Assembly (NCBI GenBank): GCA_027943335.1
Contig: BSBK01006032.1
Coordinates: 54,420 to 118,419, forward strand
Origin: Chamaecyparis obtusa
Lineage: Eukaryota > Streptophyta > Pinopsida > Cupressales > Cupressaceae
DNA length: 64,000 bases
Direction: 5' to 3'
Position numbers and translations under genes: made by a program. Positions 1 to 10,999 of the stretch are shown here, piece after piece. Each line of letters starts with the position of its first letter. Position 1 is the stretch's first letter. The notes under the pieces were generated by a model. That model ran no database searches. It worked only from the letters and a program-made list of their open reading frames with translations, and was not told where the DNA came from.

Positions 1-1238
1 AGAGGCAGCCTCAGGAGCCTATTATTTATATATATGCTGGATATGTCATACAAGGACAAATGGGCCACACTGAGTACTGGAGGTGATGCCTCGATGACAT
101 GACCTTTGTGCGCTGGAGACCATATGTAGCCATTGACCCTTGGCGTACTGCTCGAGAGTAGTTTAGTTTCTTCTTTCAGAGCTGTGTACTGATCGGGAGG
201 TCATCCTCCACTATAGAGAGATTTCTTATTACTAGGTTCTACCAGCAGTATGGACGTATACAGGATACCCTTGAGGACTATGCAACTTATGCTCGGATAG
301 GTCGTGAGCTTGGACTCAAATGGACCGAGAGGCTTTCGTATGCATTGTTCTCATAGGAGTATAGTGCTATTGTCGGTAGAGATTGGGAGTACAGACCAGA
401 TGTACTTGATGCTGGTGTTACAGATGGATTTATCTCATGGCTTGTTGATCATCCTATTCATAGATTTTCTGATCTGACAAAGTTGATACCCTCCATGGAG
501 GAGGTGATGGATGTTACAAGTGCTCCGATGGGATAGGGTCTGAGACCCACACATGCTCCTATGGTTCACCCCACACCTTTGAGACCTAGAGTGATGGCTC
601 CTCCATAGAGACCATCAGGACAGATGAGGCCCCCTAATCCCACTACTTCTACAGCAGGCAGATCCATAGGTTCTCATAGATGGACTAGGGGAGAGGGTGG
701 TACATTAGGTGGTGTTGGTTTAGCGGATGAGGTACTTGCAGCAGAGCAGGTTGTGGGTGGTGGTATGGATCTGATAGAGGAGGATACAGGATTTGATCTA
801 GGTGCAGAGGTTAGACGTCGTAAGGTGCAGAGATCTGAGACCACAGAGCAACCTGCAGAGGATACTGAGATGCCAGTAGTCAATGTTGATCCTACTATTC
901 CATTGTCTACACAAGAGATCATGAGGAGGCTCAGATTGCAAGTACAGGACTTGAAGGTGTGCAGTTATCGCTAGGAGGAGAGATACATAGAGGCAGATAG
1001 ATAGCACACTGAGCTTCGTACAGAGGTTTAGAGATTATATGCAGAGGTGATTCATCAAACCTCATAGGTAGCTTACTATGTGTCCACATATTACACTATT
1101 GTTCCTGCTACACAGAGAGTCCCTTTGTACTCCCAATACATGATGGCATCAGAGGGAGCTAGAGTGCCCAGAGTAGAGCCAATACCAGATACACCACCTC
1201 CGCCTCCACTAGGTGAAAAGGATCAGGGTGAGAGCTGA
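1..1238 (+). pseudogene. Antisense plant-mobile-domain-like ORF of Tat-1, 3' part
   Basis: One reading frame (codons starting at position 3) runs through to a TGA at 1236-1238 with no frameshift but about nine in-frame stops. Eight are TAG and one is TGA. The N-terminal part includes motifs such as WRPYVAIDPWRTARE and RFYQQYGRIQDTLEDYA, resembling the C-terminal half of plant mobile domain (PMD, aminotransferase-like) proteins. A Pro/Gly-rich tail follows, ending in PPPPPLGEKDQGES. The ORF is antisense to gag-pol and lies beyond integrase, a position where extra ORFs, including PMD types, are known in Tat elements. The 5' part is outside the window. The PMD assignment is by motif and by analogy with the clearer copy at 18009-19480. 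Confidence 0.55.
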
Positions 1239-3430
1239 TCTATTTGTGATATGTTCTGACATTTTTTATCTTTTGATTCTAATATACTGTTCTAATTCTG
1301 ATAGCCCACATGAGCATATCCTTTTGTACACTGTGCCAGTAGTGCACCCCTAACTAGTTCAAGTTTTTTGATATATATATATATATATGAGATCAATATT
1401 TTGGTTGTGACTTCATTTGTATTTGTTATGTTTCGATGTATGATTATATCATGTGATGTTTATGCTATGAGTAGAGTAGAATGAATGTATGGATCAATGT
1501 AATGCAATGATTTCTTTCATATGTATGGATGTTATGCAAATGTATTTGATTACGAAAAGATGTATGTATGATTTATGCTTATGCATATGGATGATTTGTA
1601 ATGCAACAGATGATTATGATATGTAAATGCAATGATACACATGATATATTTTGTAGGTATTGATGAAGACAAGTACTCAGTCTTATGTCAAAAAAGGATG
1701 GTTAACCCAACAGGGGAACTGCTTGCGATTCTATGAAGAGACCTTCGAGTTAGGTTTCAGCCCTTATTCAATTTGAAGAGGCAATTGAAGAATTGTTTAA
1801 GCCTTTAAGTTTGTTTAGTCATTGTGAGATCATGCAAACATGCAAAAAATGCAAAGAGACATGCAATATGAAATGCAACCTAAGACCTAGGACCTAGTCA
1901 CTGATCATGTGTCGGTCATTCTCATCATTGAATTTTTTTTAGGTAACCGGATAAATCAATACAATGCCCACTAGTTATAAAACCATATACATATAAATAT
2001 CAAATTGTATGCGCAGGAATCAATACAACACCTACTGATTAGGCAACCATGGACATATGAATATTGATTCTATTTTTGGAATGTCAGATTAGATATAAGC
2101 ACCAAGGCATAAATGCCAGGATGACATGAATATCATGTCCATTTTGATATAGCAATTTGTATAAGCATCAAAACATAAATGTCATGATGACCTGAATACA
2201 CCTTGCAGAAAAACATATCAAACAGTCAAGAGATCATTCTAAAGCCAATGTGAATTACCCGTAGTGACCCTTTATCATTCACATCCTTAGGTAAGATCAC
2301 ATTTCACAATAGGAGAAAGAACTCACTCAAAAAGACAATAGTTAGATCAAACTTCCTTGAATTTTCTGGGTATCAATGGTCAAGATATGCATGGCCACCC
2401 AATTCGAGATAGAGGCTCTTACAGTCAGACACCGTTTCAATCTAGAATTTCCAAAGTTGTTAGACTTTCACATACAAGAAGGAAACAAAGAAAAGATTAT
2501 GCCCCCAATCATCACTCTCTAAATACTGTAAAGGACATCATCGATGAGCTCGAAAGGACACAATATGCAAAAATTTCAATGTGAATCAGTAAGCATACAA
2601 GGAGATAAAAGCATGTGAACCACGGATTGTTTTCATTTTGTGTTGATGTTTGATTGTGTTGTTGTAGATGCAAAATCCTTTCTGGAGAGGAGACTGACTG
2701 ATTGACTTGGATGAAGCTTCAAAGGACTCTGACTAGATATGACATGTCTAAAATATACTAGAGACCATATGATATGACATTTATTTCCCCCAAGTGTTAA
2801 GAATTGATAGGATACAGATGCTTCAGTTGATCGGTGTACCAACCGACTTTTTGAAAACAGGAATGCAGAAACAAACTAGGAGATATGTACAAACTAGAGC
2901 AAGACTGAAAGCTAGGAAAGACCAAGATTTCACTGATAGATGGAGCATTTTGAACAAGTGGTGCCCATTTGCCAGGTTTTCACCATCTTGGCATAGATTT
3001 TATTTTTGCTACCAAGGGGCCTGTTTCCAGGTTTTCACCAAGGCACTTTGTCTTTTTCTCATTTTTTTGTATTTTTCATTTTTCCAATTTTTTTTGTACT
3101 TTTGATATTTTTTACTTTTTTTGTGAATCATCAAGGTGCCTATTGCTAGGTTTTCACCAAGATGTTCATTTTTTCAGGACTTTTTACAATTTTTAATATT
3201 TTTTAAGGACATTTTACCATAGGCTGAATGCCTTAGGCATAGAATTTCTTCAAATGGAGAACGTTGATTGGTTCTTAGAGGTATTCTCCTCTAGTCATTG
3301 AGAGTTGATAGGCTCTAGAGCCAAAAGTAGCAGTTATTACAAAGGGACCCAACCAGTTGGGTTCAAACTTCCCCTTGCGTTCTTGATGTGATTAATTTTT
3401 AGGCTTCTCTCTCAAGACTAGATCACCAAC
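1239..3430 (-). other. Tat-1 3' non-coding region between integrase and the antisense ORF
   Basis: No convincing coding sequence. It holds a short AT run (about 1371-1388), then from about 1730 it is homologous to the corresponding region of Tat-3 (about 57950-59440). A recurrent motif resembling AGGTTTTCACCAAGG occurs near 2975, 3030 and 3150, next to T-rich tracts. Small ORFs here, such as that at 2357-2584, recur in Tat-3 with substitutions. They match no family I know. Confidence 0.6.
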
Positions 3431-4360
3431 CTAAAATTCTCTATGTCTAACTTTCTTGTTGTAACCTCTAGACATTCTCTTCTGATATACTCTGAGATGA
3501 TCATATGCTCCTTGTCTGTGCTCATCTAGTAGTTCAAGTTCTTGCAACCTAGACACTCTGTAGTCATCATCAGTTACTAGACCATGTATTTTGATTCTTA
3601 GTGATGGGATTTCAACCTCAATAGGTAGTACCACTTCAAACCCATAAACTAAAGTGAATGGTGTAGCCCCAGTAGGTGTTCTGATACTTGTTCTGTAGGT
3701 CCAAAGAGCTGGATTGATCATGAGATGCCAGTCTCTTCCTATTTTATTAACTATACGGTGCAAGATTTTCAATAGATTCTTGTTAGAAGCCTCTGCTTGT
3801 CCATTCCCTTGAGGATAGTAGATAGAAGACCAATGTTGTGTAATATTAAATTTGGCACATAGATCATCTAGGTCTTTATTTTTGAATTTCCCACCATTAT
3901 CTATGATTATAGAATGTGGGATCCCATATCTACATATGATATAGTTCAATATGAACATAGATATTTGTTTTCCAGTTGCTTGTGTCAAAGGGACTGCTTC
4001 TACCCATTTTGTAAAATAATCTGTAGCTATGATTATATGGGTATGTCCATTAGAAGAATGAGGATTTATAGATCCTATAAGATCAAATGTCCATTGGTGA
4101 AAAGGCCATTGTGTAGTAAAGGGAATTAGATCTCTCCCTAGAGCATGAATTAGGTTGCCATGTACTTGACACTTTTGACAATTCTTAGCAAATTTGATAG
4201 CCTCTTTCTCCATTTCAGGCCAATAGTACCTAGCCCTAATAAGTTTTTGAGCTAGTGTTAAACTATTCGAGTGTGACCCACAAATACCCTCATGGACTTT
4301 CTCTAATGCATGTTGAGACTCTTCTCATTCTAAACATCTAAGTAGCGTACCATCAAGACC
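3431..4360 (-). pseudogene. Tat-1 integrase
   Basis: This part of the polyprotein joins element DNA to the target. The N-terminal zinc-binding region shows CQKCQ preceded by histidines upstream of 4213. The catalytic core shows FDLIGSI (first Asp), IIDNGGKFKN (second Asp) and GQAEASNK (catalytic Glu). A stretch of 260 codons from 4213 is open and ends within the C-terminal domain near SRGYNKKVRHREF. At least one stop separates the zinc region from the core (near 4320). The expected sequence would be longer at both ends, so this is a broken copy. The best matching relative in the window is the Tat-3 fragment at 59444-59880. Confidence 0.85.
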
Positions 4361-5290
4361 TCATTTGTATAGATCATGACCAATGATGACATATCGGGAG
4401 GCATTACAAATAAGGTATCTCTTTTTATGATGATTAAAAGAATCGGGAATGATTTGGTCTTTGAGATAGGAGAATAGGTTTTTATAGTTGGATGAACCAT
4501 GACCAACAATAGTGTAGATCATGCGGGTTTCAAGGGAATCATATATAGGATAAGATAGTGCTTCCACCAGGAACTCGTAGCGTAGCTCATGTTCAGGCTG
4601 TTGTAATAAAGTAGATAGTGTTGCCATTGCATCGACAACCTTATTCTCTGTTCTAAGTATTTGCTCAAATGTGATAGATATGAAATACTTCTTAAGATCA
4701 TCTAACATTCTCTTGTAAGCAATAATCTTTTCATCTTTAGTTTGACATACATCATTGACTTGATGGATAACAATTTGAGAGTCTCCATGAATGTGTAATT
4801 TGGTTATTCTCCACTCAATTGTTATTTTCATGCCATTAAGGAGGGCTTCATATTCAACAATATTATTTGTGCAAGGGAACTTTAATCTGAATGCTTTTGG
4901 GATTGAGTATCCTTGAGGAGTGATGAACAATATGCCCACTCCAGATCCATTATGTGTATAGGAGCCATCAAAGAATAATTGTCATTCTCTAGAAGAAAGA
5001 GTCATGATAGAGAAATATAGAAATTCAAATTCCATTTGCATTGGTGTATCATCAACCATGGGTCCATCAGCCAATTGATCAGCAATTACCTATCCTTTTA
5101 TAGCTTTTCTTTTGACACATTCAATGTCAAATTCACTTAAGAGCATGACCCATTTGGCTAATCTACCAGTGAGGGCGGCTTTGCTTAGTAGATACTTTAG
5201 TGGATCAATTTTAGCTACCAAATGTGTGGTATGAGCTAGCATGTAGTGTCTCAGTTTCTATGATGCAAAGATCATAGCTAGACAAGCTTT
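4361..5290 (-). pseudogene. Tat-1 second (archaeal-type) RNase H
   Basis: Encodes a degraded RNase H of the second type. Visible signatures are FFDGSYTHNGSGVGI (first catalytic Asp region, 4930-4985), NNIVEYEALLNGM (Glu), and HGDSQIVIHQVN (Asp). This second RNase H between RNase H 1 and integrase is diagnostic for Tat-lineage gypsy elements. Stops occur near 4980, 5090 and 5260. The region between about 5070 and 5290 is the linker from the first RNase H, with readable fragments of the usual connection sequence. Confidence 0.8.
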
Positions 5291-7040
5291 CTAAATCATT
5301 GAATAGTTCTTTTCGTATGCAACCAATGTTCTACTAATATAGTATATAGCTCTTTCCTTTTTATTCTCATCATGTTGTGCTAGCAATGCCCCTAGTGATG
5401 TATCTGTTGCGGAGACATATAAGATCAAAGGCTTCCCTTGAATAGGAGGCATCAAGATAGGAGGATTTGATGGATATTGTTTGATATGATCAAAGTTCTT
5501 TGTACATTCTTCATTCCATGCAAAGGTCACACCTTTATGTAATGTTTTTTGTAAAAGGTTGTGATATGTCTGCAAGCTGTGATATGAATCTCCTGATAGA
5601 TTGAACTCTTCCTTGCAATGTCCTCATTTGACTGATGTTCTTGGGAGGTTGCATCTCCATTATAGCCTTTACTTTAGCTAGATCAACTTCAATGCCCTTC
5701 TTTGAGACTTTGTATCCTAAGAGTTTTCCAGAAGTGACACCAAAAGCACGCTTCTTAGGATTTAGTCTGAGGCTAAATTTTTCCATTCTGTCTAGTATCT
5801 TGCTCAAGTCATTTAGATGTTCATCTCTAATCATAGATTTTTCTAAAGTATCATCAACATAATCTTCCATAGTTATATGCATCATGTCATGAAAAATAGA
5901 AGTCATAGCTCTCTGATATGTAGCACCAACATTTTTAAGCCTAAATGGCATGACATTCCAACAGAAGGTACCCTATGCACATGTAAAAGTAGTTTTCTCT
6001 TGATCCTCTGGAGAAATTTTTATTTGATTATATCCAGAAAAACCATCCATTAAGGAATACATCTCAAAACCCACAGTCATGTCCATTATCATATCAATGT
6101 TAGGTAGTGGAAAATTATCCTTAGGGCATGCTCTATTCACATCTCTAAAGTCCGTGCACACTCTGATTGGTTTATCTAGTTTTGAAACAGGTACAATATT
6201 AGAGATCCATTCTGCATAATCAATAACTCAGATGAATCTGGCTTTCAGGAGCTTCTCTAATTCATCTTTTACCAAGAGTGCAACATGTGGATGCATCTTT
6301 CTCAATTTTTTCTTAACAGGTTTGACATTTGGAGCTATAGATAAATGATGCATTATAAGATTAGGATCCAACCCTGGCATATCTGAATATTTCCATGCAA
6401 AGGTGATCTTCTTTTCTATTAAGAATGTTGTAACATTTTGCTTGTCTTCTTCTAATAAAGACTGTGCTACATGAATCAAATGTGGTTCTTCTGTTGTTCC
6501 CAAGTTGATGGATTGAGTGGGCTCAATTAGAACTGAAGATCTATCTTGTAAATGACTCAGAAGGACATAAAATATCTCATCCTTAGGTGCCTTAGAGAGG
6601 TTTTCACCTTCGGATACATCTTTTATTTTTATTGTTGTAGGTTCTGAGACTGCCACAAAGTGGTTTTCACCCTCAGAACTCTTTTTCTTTTTATTCTTAT
6701 TCTTATTTTTCTGACTAAGATACTTGATTTCCGACTCCATCATGCTAACACTTGATTCACTGATGGAAGTTCTCACAGGCTCTACTGCATTGAGGTAGCA
6801 GGCAAGGGCATAGTCATTCGAGAAGGTATAAATACCATGGCTCAGATTTGTGGAGGTTTGATCAAGAAGTTCAGGATGTTGGATAGTCAAAGAGGGGAAA
6901 GATTGGGAGATAGTGTTTATGGATATGGATCTTTCATCATTGGTACTAACCTGACGCTCGAGTTCAAAGTTGATATTACAACTTAAGAAATTCAATTTGT
7001 GAATAGGCTCAATGTCATCGTGGGAGTCCAATTCATCCAT
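5291..7040 (-). pseudogene. Tat-1 reverse transcriptase and first RNase H
   Basis: The RT fingers and palm are readable in order: LEKLLKARFI, CTDFRDVNRACPKDNFPLP, GFSGYNQIKISPEDQEKT, then MPFRLKNVGATYQRAM and the catalytic MEDYVDDTLEKS (YVDD intact). The first RNase H follows with ILYVSATDTSLGALLAQHD and IYYISRTLVAYEKNYS. The upstream acidic segment (about 6400-7040) is the normal spacer before RT in this lineage. Stops at about 6228, 5973 and 5291, and a frame change near 5550, separate four open stretches. The RT active site is intact, but the polyprotein could not be made. Confidence 0.88.
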
Positions 7041-7826
7041 CGGTGTATCAGACTCGATAAGTTCATTACTTTTCTCTAGACTTACATTGGGTGTAGATGC
7101 ATATTGGTGAATAACACCAACATGTTTTTCTATGATAAGCTCATCTTCTTCTGGAATGACTCCCCATTCATAGTCATTAGATTCTTCATCTATGCCTCTA
7201 GGAAATCTAAGAACATGAGTAAAGTCAGGATGAATACCCCAAGAAGGGTTACCCTCATATTTTGATTTGAATTCATACTCATGGGAATCTGTCTTAGAAT
7301 AACTACCACCTTCCTCTTTGTCATATTGATTGTCTTCAAGATGAGCTGGTTCTTGTGTTGCAACTATCTCTTGATTTATAGTAGGTTCTTGTGTTTCTAC
7401 TACATTGATTCTTTTTATTGGATCATCTTTGGCTTCAAGGAGGTCTTTGATTTCTTTAGGTAAATGCTCATAATGAATAAGTTATGTGCTATCTAAATCA
7501 CTATCTAATGGTTCAGGTTCTTCCTTCTTAAGAAGGGGTTCTCCTGGTGCAATCTGCTCTATGACATGAGAACAATTACCTTTGAGGTGGAAGGGTTTCT
7601 TTTTAAAGCCTAAGCCAACACTATCTTTGTTTGCTCTACCAGTATGTGAAATAGGTGTCACAAGACCTTTTCCTCTGACTCCTAGAGGTCCTTTACCTGG
7701 ATATCCCATCTTAGCTATCAATTTATCTCCTGGACCATATGACTTAGAAGGGATTTTGGATACTCTAGTATTACTAGTTTGAACAACTTGAGATTCAGGT
7801 TCATCTTTGTATAGCCATGTAAGCAC
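7041..7826 (-). pseudogene. Tat-1 protease-to-RT linker with a glycine-rich G-patch-like motif
   Basis: A 114-codon stretch (7482-7826) contains KMGYPGKGPLGVRGKGLV and VGLGFKKKPF, a glycine pattern similar to the G-patch-like motif often found before RT in Tat elements. The frame continues past a single stop at 7482 into an acidic, low-complexity segment down to 7041. No catalytic residues are visible. The G-patch comparison rests on spacing of glycines only. Confidence 0.55.
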
Positions 7827-7919
7827 AGCTTCATCTTCTTCAAATTCTTGCTTGGAGACTTGTTCTGCTACAAAAATCTTTTTATATGCCTCAAGAGGTT
7901 CTTTAGATTCTAGTTTGGA

Positions 7920-8519
7920 CTATTTCAAAGATTGCCCATAAGACTTAGGTGAGATAGGGAGAGATGTCAAAGATAATACTAGCTCTATAGTATATTCTCC
8001 CATACTATTTTCTTTGATATTGACCTCTTTGGCCATGTCTTCCATTTTAGATGTGGATGCTTCTTTTGTTGACTTAATGGAAGATTCTCTGTTATTGGGC
8101 ACAAGTTTATCCACACCTTCTTTCAATGTATTGCAAGTGGTGGATATGTCTTCTGGAATAATGACCTCTACTCCTTCATAAGGAAATTTCAAACATTGGT
8201 GGAATGTAGAAGGAATAGCTTGCATTTCATGTATCCATGGTCTTCCTAGAAGAATGTTGTAAGCCAAAGGTAGATCAAGCACCTAACATATAGTATCTCT
8301 GATGACTGGACCTTCTCTGATAGGAAAGACAATGGTGCCTTTAGAAGATCTTTCTTTTTCATCATAGGCTTTGATAGTTATTTTCTTTCTAGGATCAATA
8401 GCCATTTCTGAAAATCCCAATTGTTTGACCAAGCTGTAAAAACAAATATTTAGGCCAGTGCCTCCATCTATCAACACACATTTGACTCTACAGTTTTGGA
8501 TCAAGACCTCTATATGCAA
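7920..8519 (-). pseudogene. Tat-1 aspartic protease
   Basis: A retropepsin-like domain that would cleave the polyprotein. The active-site region reads VLIDGGTGLNICF, matching the D-S/G-G-S/T-G pattern of plant gypsy proteases with the catalytic Asp kept. A later segment, [13 protein letters not shown], is the conserved LLGR-WI block near the protease C-terminus. One stop (8283-8285) splits the domain between these two blocks. The remaining sequence to 7920 is a charged spacer. Confidence 0.8.
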
Positions 8520-8522
8520 GGG

Positions 8523-9827
8523 CTAGTTATGTGGGTGACTCAAGGAGTTGTCATCTTCTTCTGAAAAGGAGATATATTGTGGAGATGTAAGATGTCCAAC
8601 CATAGTCTGGAACTTGTCGTCAGGAACATTGGATCGGAGAAAAGCTTTGTCTAGAATAGCTCTATGAGCTGGAGATATTCGAAGCAACTCAAACATGGAT
8701 ATTTTTGCATTAGTGTGTTGGAGTTGTTGAACAATGCTATAAGATGTTGGCCTCGTATCTTTAGGATTGGAAGATTTAGAAGCAGCCTTCTGTTTGGAAG
8801 TGGAAGAAAGATTGAAGGGCATCTTAGGGACATTTGATGAATCTAGGATTTGTCCGTTCAGATGTGCCTGAGCTTGTGATCGAGTAACTATGTTAGTTGA
8901 AGGATGATCTCCATCTCTTCGTATAATAGTGATGACATTGCAATGCTTAGAGAGACAAGGTTCAACCATATTGATAACAACATTATTTCTAGGGTAAGCA
9001 TAATTGACCTTTGCCCCCATATTAGGCTGAGAAGATGAAACTTCTTGACCATGTTTCAGAAATGGTTCTGTGAATGTTGTATGATCGTTATTGCTCTTAT
9101 GATTGTCAATTGTGATGTCTCCCTTATCAATCATATCTTGAATAGTATGTTTCAAGCGTAAGCAGTTATTAGTTTTGTGACCTTTACCCTGATGAAAATC
9201 ACATAATTCATTCTCTCTCCACCATTTTGGTTTAGGGTCAGGATCAGATTGTCGAATCTCAGGAAAAGAGATGATGTTGTTAGCTAGTAGATTTCTCATA
9301 GCTGATTCTAAAGATTCTCCAAGAGGAGTGAACTTTCCTTTATTATCAGCGAACCAAGATTTGTATTCTGGCTTCTTTTGAGATGATTCAGGCACCTTTT
9401 GTTCTAAAGCTTTGATGGCTTGGGTACCAATAGTTAGATTAAAAGCTGGTGCCTTTGATGGGGCATGGATAGTATCAATGATGCCATCTGTGATGATGCC
9501 TTTATTCTTGTTCCAATTTTTTTTCTTGTCTTTAGAACTAGATCCTGATTCATACTTGTCCTTTTGAAGTGTGATGTCTCCTTTTTTCACAAGTACTTTT
9601 TTTATTTTGATTGCATTGTCTACCATCTTATCAAAAGATGTATAATCTTGCATTTGTAAAGGATAGTTGATCTCTAGGACAGGATTATTGATGAATATTT
9701 CCAGTTTCTCAATTTTTGGAATAGGCCTAGCATATAGAGAGAATTTCTTCCTCCATCTCTTGAGAAATGTCAGGAATGGTTTTCTTGGATATTGTTTGAG
9801 ATTGCAGATATTGATCATGGTGTACAT
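8523..9827 (-). pseudogene. Tat-1 Gag, main part
   Basis: An open stretch of 434 codons. The start matches the middle of the retrotransposon Gag domain (NLKQYPRKPFLTFLKRWRKK and EIFINNPVLEINYPLQMQ), so the apparent start codon at 9827 is internal, not native. A zinc-binding region near 9200 reads CDFHQGKGHKTNNC, the C-x2-H form seen in Tat Gags rather than a classic CCHC knuckle. The N-terminal portion of the Gag domain is missing and replaced by a small inverted duplication (9901-10058). Confidence 0.82.
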
Positions 9828-9900
9828 CCTTCTAACTTTGACAAAGACTTGTACAAAGACTTGTACATCCTTCTAACTTAAGTTTATGAGGACTTGTACA

Positions 9901-10058
9901 TGCCACCATTCCCAAAAAGAACATGGCAAAAGGAACCCAAGGAACCCAAGGAGTACATGCCATTCCCAAAAAGAACATGCCATGATCCAGATGCTATGTG
10001 GGAATGGTATGAATGGTGGGAATGGTATATTGATCATGGCATGTACTCCTTGGGTTCC
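9901..10058. repeat. Inverted and direct repeats inside gag
   Basis: The 21-base sequence at 9941-9961 (beginning GGAACCCAAGGAG) is exactly reverse-complementary to 10038-10058. Between and beside the arms, two copies of a block containing CCATTCCCAAAAAGAACATG lie at about 9905 and 9961. The structure replaces part of the Gag domain, so it is a local rearrangement, not a normal gag feature. Confidence 0.85.
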
Positions 10059-10363
10059 TTTTCTTTCTCAAGTTTATTAAGTTTGACTTGCATGGCATGC
10101 ATCTGTTTCATCATAGCTGTGAGTGGAGTTTCTTCCTCATGCATAATGATATCTTCAACATTAAAGTTAGGAGGAAGTTTAGCTCCTTGATGAGCTAATT
10201 GTAAAAAGTATGCTTCTCTATCTTCTTTCAAGAAATACTTCATCATTCTTTTGAAGTCATCATCATTTTGATACCAACCAATTTCTTCAGGTGTGGGTTC
10301 TTGATCTACACCATGTTGAGATTGAGCTCTTTGAGAGCCAAAGTTTGTCCCTGCTTGAGACAT
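10034..10363 (-). pseudogene. Tat-1 Gag N-terminus
   Basis: A 109-codon open stretch starting MSQAGTNFGSQRAQ and including EEIGWYQNDDDFKRMMKYF and a charged heptad-like stretch (LNKLEKEKEPKEYMP). Its position between the LTR leader and the Gag domain supports it being the start of Gag. It runs directly into the inverted duplication, where the frame no longer encodes Gag. The start at 10363 is the first Met after several upstream stops. Confidence 0.6.
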
Positions 10364-10999
10364 GGTAGGAGTTCTCCTTGGGATAGATTGAGGAGGAGTT
10401 TGTTGATTACCTTTGTGAGTTGATGGTGGAGGAATGTAACTAGTTTTTAATCAAAAGTTGCCAAGACCGTCATCTTCGTAAAGACCAAATTTGTAGAGTT
10501 GCTCAAGAGTTGGACCCTTGACAGTGGTTATAGGTAAGGTATGGGATGCTTCTCCAAATTTCTTGTGAGAGGAAGCTCTAGTTTCCACCATTAACCTTGG
10601 GTGAAGCAAAAGAACAAGATGAAGACAACTGAAGAATGAATTGATTCAAGAAGATCAAATGACATAGTCTTGTCAAGGTTTGATTGATTGAAGCTTAGAT
10701 TGGACTTAGATGAAGAAGATTGTTCCCTGGATGTATGGGTAGATGTCCAAAAGATAGTGGACACGAGTTCACAACACTTAGCCATTTTGATGATAGATTG
10801 AAGAGTGATAGTTATGACAAGGTTTTGACACAAGATGAAAAAGACTCAAATCGATTAAACAAAAGGTTGAATTGGATTCAAAAGGCCACTTTAGGAAAAT
10901 GATTGGATTCTCAGTAGTTGCTGCTCTATTCTTGACACAGTGATTTGTTTGACAGATTCTAGAAATAGGCTAAAAAGCCGAGTATCTGGCAATTCTTAC

